Assembly: GCF_000972845.2 (NCBI RefSeq)
Contig: NC_040012.1
Coordinates: 13,786,056 to 13,850,055, forward strand
Source of the DNA: Larimichthys crocea
Lineage: Eukaryota; Chordata; Actinopteri; Sciaenidae
Direction of reading: 5' to 3'
Length of the DNA: 64,000 nt
The translations under genes were made by a program, and so were the position numbers. Each line of letters begins with the position of its first letter. Position 1 is the first letter of the stretch. The notes below the pieces were generated by a model. It worked only from the letters and a program-made list of their open reading frames with translations, was not told the origin of the DNA and did not search any database. This document shows, piece by piece, positions 59,674 through 64,000 of the stretch.

Positions 59674-61640
59674 TCAATATGATTGTGTCATTGTACTAAG
59701 TTTCAGCTTTACTGGCTGGACATTCACATTCAGTTTGCTAAGTACATCTTCTAAGACAAATGTTGAATCACTCTGTATGTCCAGTATTGCATGTGTAAGT
59801 ATTTCTCTTTGTGGTTTTTGTACTGAAGACACAAAGACTGGGACACATGGTATAGGACACGACCATGTGTGTTTCCTGACTTGCATGTTCTTCTGTGGAA
59901 GTGGAGCTATTCCTATTTGCTTCCACATGTCTTTGCTTCCTGTCTTCGTGCCAGCAGGTTGGGTGATGACAGTTGCATATGTTGCACGTGTGTCGCCTCT
60001 TACAATCCTTTCTCAAGCATCCAAAGCAGAGAAAATTTTCACGGATGAATGCCTTTTTATCTTCAACACTCTTTGCTGTGAAAGTGGGACACTGTGATGC
60101 CATAGGCTTCACTTTTACAGACAGAACAAGGTGATTTTGGTTTACTGGTGTTTGTTTCTTTGGTTTGTGTTTGTGTTGAAGGCGTTGGCTCTCTTTGGAA
60201 TTTTATTATCTACAGCAGGGATGGGCAACTTAAATGATGGAGGGTGCCAACATTTTTCGTTGACATTACCAGAGGTCCACATAGAACCACACACTTAACC
60301 AGATATGATAAAATTGCCATTTTAAATGTGTGTGTGTACATGTTTATTGACCCAACATACAGTGCAGTAACTTAACATATTTCATGAAAGTATAACAGTT
60401 GTAGTCTTTTTTGATAAATAGAAATACAAAAGGTTTGAATGAAAAAAAAACAACCACTTGCTGTGATTTCTGTAATTTTTTTTCAGTGCAAAGGGCTCTC
60501 ATGAAATAAAAAATACAAATTACCATATACCTCAAAGATGCCTTGAGTGCAGACTCCTGTGTGGTTGTGGCTCTGGTAAAAAGTACCTGTTGTTTGTGTA
60601 CTTTTGATTTACTACTATAGCAGCCCTTGCAGCTCCAGTATTTCTCGTATTTAGCTTTGTGCAACGTTTTGCAGTGGCGACCTAAATTGAAATCTTTCAT
60701 GGCAGATAGCATGTCTAAGCATACTAAACACTTAGGTTTTTCTTTGAATTCTTTGAACAGATCTTCCCATTTCACCTGAAACACACGATTTTCTCAGTCA
60801 AGTTTTCGTTTTCCTTAGAAGAAGCATGCACAAGGCGGTGTCTGCATTGGATGCACCATCTAGTGGCCAACTGTGTAATTACAACTGATTAAGTGCCACA
60901 GATGACACATTTTTATCATTTTCAAAAATTAATCTATGGGCCACTTTGTGTGCGGCCCCCGGGCCGCCAGTTGCTCATCCCTGATCTACAGGTTTGAAGT
61001 TTATCAACAGTGGAGAAGCAATGGGGTTACAAGCTATCTGTGCTTCTTTGCTCAGGAACCCTGTGAAACATGCAAGATCTGGATAGCTGTCAGATGTGTC
61101 AAGTTCATCCACAACAATTCGACTCCACCCTAGGACGATCCATTCTGGCAGTTATTTGAGCAACTTGTGGTTTTCCTCACAATCGTTAAGGATAGCTAGT
61201 CCTTTGAGGTATGGGATTGCTTCAGTGCAGCTTTGGAGGAAGTTGGCGAACTCTCATAGTGCTAGCGGGTCGTTTGTGCTGATCTTTGGCCATTTCATGA
61301 GCTTATCATGGAAAGCTTTCTGTACGTATGATGAATGGGTTCCCATATCTGTCCTGTAAAACTTTTCATGCTCCATTGTATGCATTCTCTGAATCTCAAT
61401 AAAAGAAACCTTCTACAGCTTTGAGATAAAACATCTTCTCACTTGCTGGGAGTGGTTTTCTGTCAATGGATGTGAGTGCGAGCGGAGTTAGGTGGCTGGG
61501 AACAGGTTGGTAGATGGATCTCAGATGTGACGGCATCAGCTTCTCTGCAGGGATGGCAGGTCTGTTTTCACTGTAGCGGCCCACTTGGAATAACCACACA
61601 AGATGCAGAGACTTCGACTGGTGCAACTTTAATTCTCTCC
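59674..61640 (-). mobile_element. BEL/Pao gag and protease remnant
   Basis: From right to left: gag-like sequence at about 61000-61400 (for example LLKQLPEWIVLGWSRIV and SKEAQIACNPIASPLL in shifting frames), a CCHC-like knuckle pair (CFGCLRKDCKRRHTCNICNC, then HHPTCWH, about 59940-60030), and a protease-like stretch AILDIQSDSTFVLEDVLSKL (about 59730-59800). It is one element with the pol remnant to the left. A hAT element (60216-60983) interrupts it. The frames carry stops, so it is inactive. Confidence 0.8.
60216..60983 (-). mobile_element. hAT element with BED-type zinc finger exon, inside BEL gag
   Basis: The left end is CAGGGATGGGCAACTTAAA and the right end in reverse is CAGGGATGAGCAACTGGCGG. 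A perfect 8-bp duplication, ATCTACAG, flanks it at 60208-60215 and 60984-60991. A minus-strand ORF (60344-60784) begins MFQVKWEDLFKEF and contains CLVCLDMLSAMKDFNLGRHC, then KTLHKAKYEKYW, a C2H2 BED-type finger as in hAT transposases related to the GTF2IRD2/ZBED group. The catalytic and dimerisation parts are missing, so this is a 768-bp internally deleted copy. Confidence 0.85.
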
Positions 61641-62900
61641 TCTTTCACCTTTCTGACACAGAAAATACAAATGCCACAGTACCATATTATTTCCACGAAT
61701 AATGCACAGAAAACTGTTTACTTTTTTAAACTTAAGACAAATAATTGTAGTAAACAAATAATGAATTTTACATTAAATTAACCCTTTCGGCCTTTTATGA
61801 GTTGTAGTTCTTATTTAAATAAAAATAGTTTCCTTCTGTTTTAAATAAAATGAATTTCTTAAACGTGACATACAAACGACACAAACACAACGCGAACCAC
61901 AATAAAATACCCTTTCACAAGTTTCCATGCAGGATATGACAAGTAAATAATTTGTTTGCATGTTTTACCAACTCTGGAGCAATGTGAGCATGCCGTCACG
62001 ACAAGACAGAGCGGTGCTCTTTAAAATAAAAGTACAAAACGTAAAGTGACAGAACTGCTTCCTTTATCACAAACATAATTTGCTGCCATTTACAGTGAGA
62101 TCAGATACCATCCATTCAAGAACCTAATGTCACATTTTCAATTAAATCATTTGCTGTTATGTTGGAACAGGAATCTCCCATGCTGTAACTATAAAATGTT
62201 GGAAACTTCATGTTTAACAGGAATGACAAGAGCTTATGTAAAGGTGTTTTGCTGCGGGTAAAAGTAAACAGAGGTGTAGAAAAGAAAACAAAGATTAATG
62301 GCTTTTTGGGTGAATCATTTGGAAACGGGAAAAGAAATTACAAAACACTTTATTTCCGTTTAAGTAAGAAACAAGTGAATCTATTGAACATTATGAGGAT
62401 AGTTGTAACATAAAACAGATCCTGGAATTATCCTAAAATTCTTTTTTGTGGCAAATATCAGATCAAGTTTAAAAAGGCAGTGCTTCCAACCAAGACCATC
62501 TCTCCTGTCATCAGTGCATATATTTAATCAACAAATACAGCAAAAATACTGGTAGGTTTATCAATCAGTATATACATTCTGCAGTGATATTCAGAAACAG
62601 GCATCTACAGTGTACTTTTATTATTAAATCTTAACTTCATTAAGAAATAACTTCATGATTAAATAATCGACTGTACAGTGTTGCAAAACTCAAAATGGAT
62701 TAATATGGATGGACATTCTGAAAATTAAAAAAAATTAGATGTGGTATGTTTGCACACGATAAATGCTTTCCAAATGACACAGACCTTTATCTAAAAATTT
62801 TTTAGTTTTATTTTCAAAAGATAAATAAAAACAAAAAACAAAAATAAAAATTTGACATTTACAGTGAAAACTTTGGCATAAACTTTATAGCAGTTATTTA
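61641..62900. other. Spacer before copy D: unassigned DNA plus array flank
   Basis: From 61641 to about 62130 I see no recognisable feature. About 62140-62780 is a second upstream-flank-type segment (TGTTATGTTGGAACAGGAAT, GAATGACAAGAGCTTATGTA) matching 55975-56460. The C-D spacer therefore contains this segment twice. Confidence 0.5.
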
Positions 62901-63290
62901 TATGTGCAAGCCTCCAGTGGAAACTCCCCAAGGGTCAACAAGGGTCATGCTAGCAAAACAAATGGTAGTGTAGGTCAAGCTTTCAAGCCTGAGCTGAAAA
63001 ATACTATCAGTGAGAAAATGAGCACCAATCTTCATACAGTGTTCATCATAGTTAATAGTTTTTACAATGCAACTAACAAACACAATGTGACAAGTAGAGA
63101 TCACTGGCAAAACACAACATGGCATTCATATCCCAACAAGTGTGCACAAGAAAAACTCAGCTTATACCAAAATTATGAAGAGTAGAAGCAGCATATTGAA
63201 ATCTGTGCCCTTCCATTATGCTTTGAGATATGAACGACATATTCATAGGTAGCTCTAAAAAGCCTCCATTTCAGTTCCAGAGTCACCAAG
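62900..63290. repeat. Downstream flank of copy D
   Basis: Matches 48105-48486 before copy B closely (CCTCCAGTGGAAACTCCCCA, GTGTAGGTCAAGCTTTCAAG) and probably includes the 3' UTR of copy D. Confidence 0.6.
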
Positions 63291-64000
63291 TTAGATTTCT
63301 TTTACTTTTCCCATGACGATTTCACCATTGGTGTGGTGGTGCACATTCCCATTCTCCAGGTGCTTCCCATTGGCCTCCACAGTGATATGTTGACTGGCTG
63401 AGCCGTTCGATTTTGGTTTGTCCTCTCTGGCAGGGAGTCGCTTGCCCTTTATGTAGGCCTGTATCCAAAAGTTGGAGAAGAGGAGGAAGAAAAAGACACC
63501 ATGCATCCAAATGAGATGGATCCAAAGGGGAACCTGGTAGTCACACTTCTCCATGAAGTAGTACTGGCTGATGTGAATGGAGACCAGAATGAACTGTGAC
63601 TGTAAAATGACAAGGAAAGGACAGATGAAAATCGAATTACAACCCAGATTCATGGTAACATCAAATGTGCCAGTCATTTCATTATGAATAAATCTTTGAA
63701 GGACATACAAGCTGGATGGCAGTCAAGTACTTTTTCCACCATAGGTATTTCTGGAAGCGAGGTCCTGCAGCAGAGAGTCCGTAGTAGAAGTACATAATAA
63801 CATGGACAGTTGAATTCACCATGGCATGGAAAGAGCCCATTCCTCCAACTTGAGAAAGGAAAATAACACAAGATTGTTTTGTCAGACATCACAACTAAAC
63901 AATGTATGTATGTATGAATGAATGAATGAATGAATGAATGAATGAATGAATGAATGAATATTATGTAAACATTACCAGGAGTCAAGGTGACGCCCCACCA
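63291..64000 (-). CDS. elovl1: Very-long-chain fatty acid elongase 1-like, copy D (3' part)
   Basis: The last two exons (63709-63848 and 63291-63599) and the end of the exon before them (63976 to the window edge, WWGVTLTP) are present. Earlier exons lie right of the window. [31 protein letters not shown] and HISQYYF are conserved. The tail is the longest in the array: [16 protein letters not shown], then [13 protein letters not shown], ending [14 protein letters not shown] fits the KxKxx ER-retrieval pattern, and human ELOVL1 ends KVKAN. Of the copies seen it is the only one with an unbroken tail. Whether its first exons are intact is not visible. Confidence 0.88.
63909..63959. repeat. (GAAT)n microsatellite
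   Basis: About eleven ATGA/GAAT units in the intron between exons 5 and 6 of elovl1 copy D. The same intron of copies A-C has only a short GTAT run, so the expansion is specific to this copy. Confidence 0.95.

Noticed and set aside
60344..60784. Possible host BED zinc-finger gene
   Set aside because: It lies wholly inside an element with hAT termini and a perfect 8-bp duplication, so it is a transposase remnant.

Overview
The window is vertebrate nuclear DNA, almost certainly from a ray-finned fish of the percomorph type. Genes are split into short exons with canonical splice sites. The DNA between them is packed with typical teleost repeats (hAT-like small elements, L2-type LINEs, BEL/Pao, tRNA-derived SINEs, dinucleotide arrays). 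The recognised proteins match fish or vertebrate families: serotransferrin, UBXN7, PPP1R7, an MHC class I-like protein, CDC20 and ELOVL1. No bacterial-type operon, CRISPR array, rRNA or tRNA gene was seen.

Layout. (1) 1-1,627: the first four exons of a transferrin gene on the minus strand, with a TATA box; the rest lies beyond the left edge. (2) 1,628-11,449: repeat-rich intergenic DNA, including a hAT-like element (5,063-8,400) split by a decayed LINE (about 5,296-7,972). (3) 11,450-18,514: complete ubxn7, minus strand, 11 coding exons, 527 aa, with a TATA-less promoter carrying YY1/TISU-like, NRF1-like and ZNF143-like sites. (4) 22,502-26,421: complete ppp1r7, minus strand, 10 coding exons, 345 aa. 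(5) 31,012-33,874: a six-exon plus-strand gene for a 235-aa type I membrane protein with an MHC class I-like alpha2 domain, a very short alpha1-like exon and no alpha3 (Ig) exon. (6) 36,639-39,102: complete cdc20, plus strand, 10 coding exons, 501 aa. (7) 40,487-64,000: a tandem array of elovl1-like genes on the minus strand. Copies A, B and C are fully inside; D runs off the right edge. The spacers hold shared flanking segments, an L2-type LINE interrupted by a hAT element, a pogo-like element, and a BEL/Pao retrotransposon interrupted by another hAT element.

How the parts relate. cdc20 beside elovl1 is a conserved vertebrate neighbourhood (human CDC20 and ELOVL1 are close on chromosome 1). 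The genes otherwise have unrelated cell roles: iron transport, p97/ubiquitin adaptor, PP1 regulation, immune-like surface protein, APC/C activator, fatty-acid elongation.

The most notable points are the alpha3-less MHC class I-like gene with a perfect RFX-type X-box palindrome about 470 bp upstream, and the elovl1 array. In the array, copies A, B and C have each lost the C-terminal KxKxx ER-retrieval tail that copy D keeps. Copy B has also lost catalytic-motif residues, and leftover flanking segments point to further deleted copies. Exon coordinates were derived by hand from splice signals and reading-frame continuity. Every complete gene gives an unbroken reading frame of whole codons, but no transcript or database check was possible.
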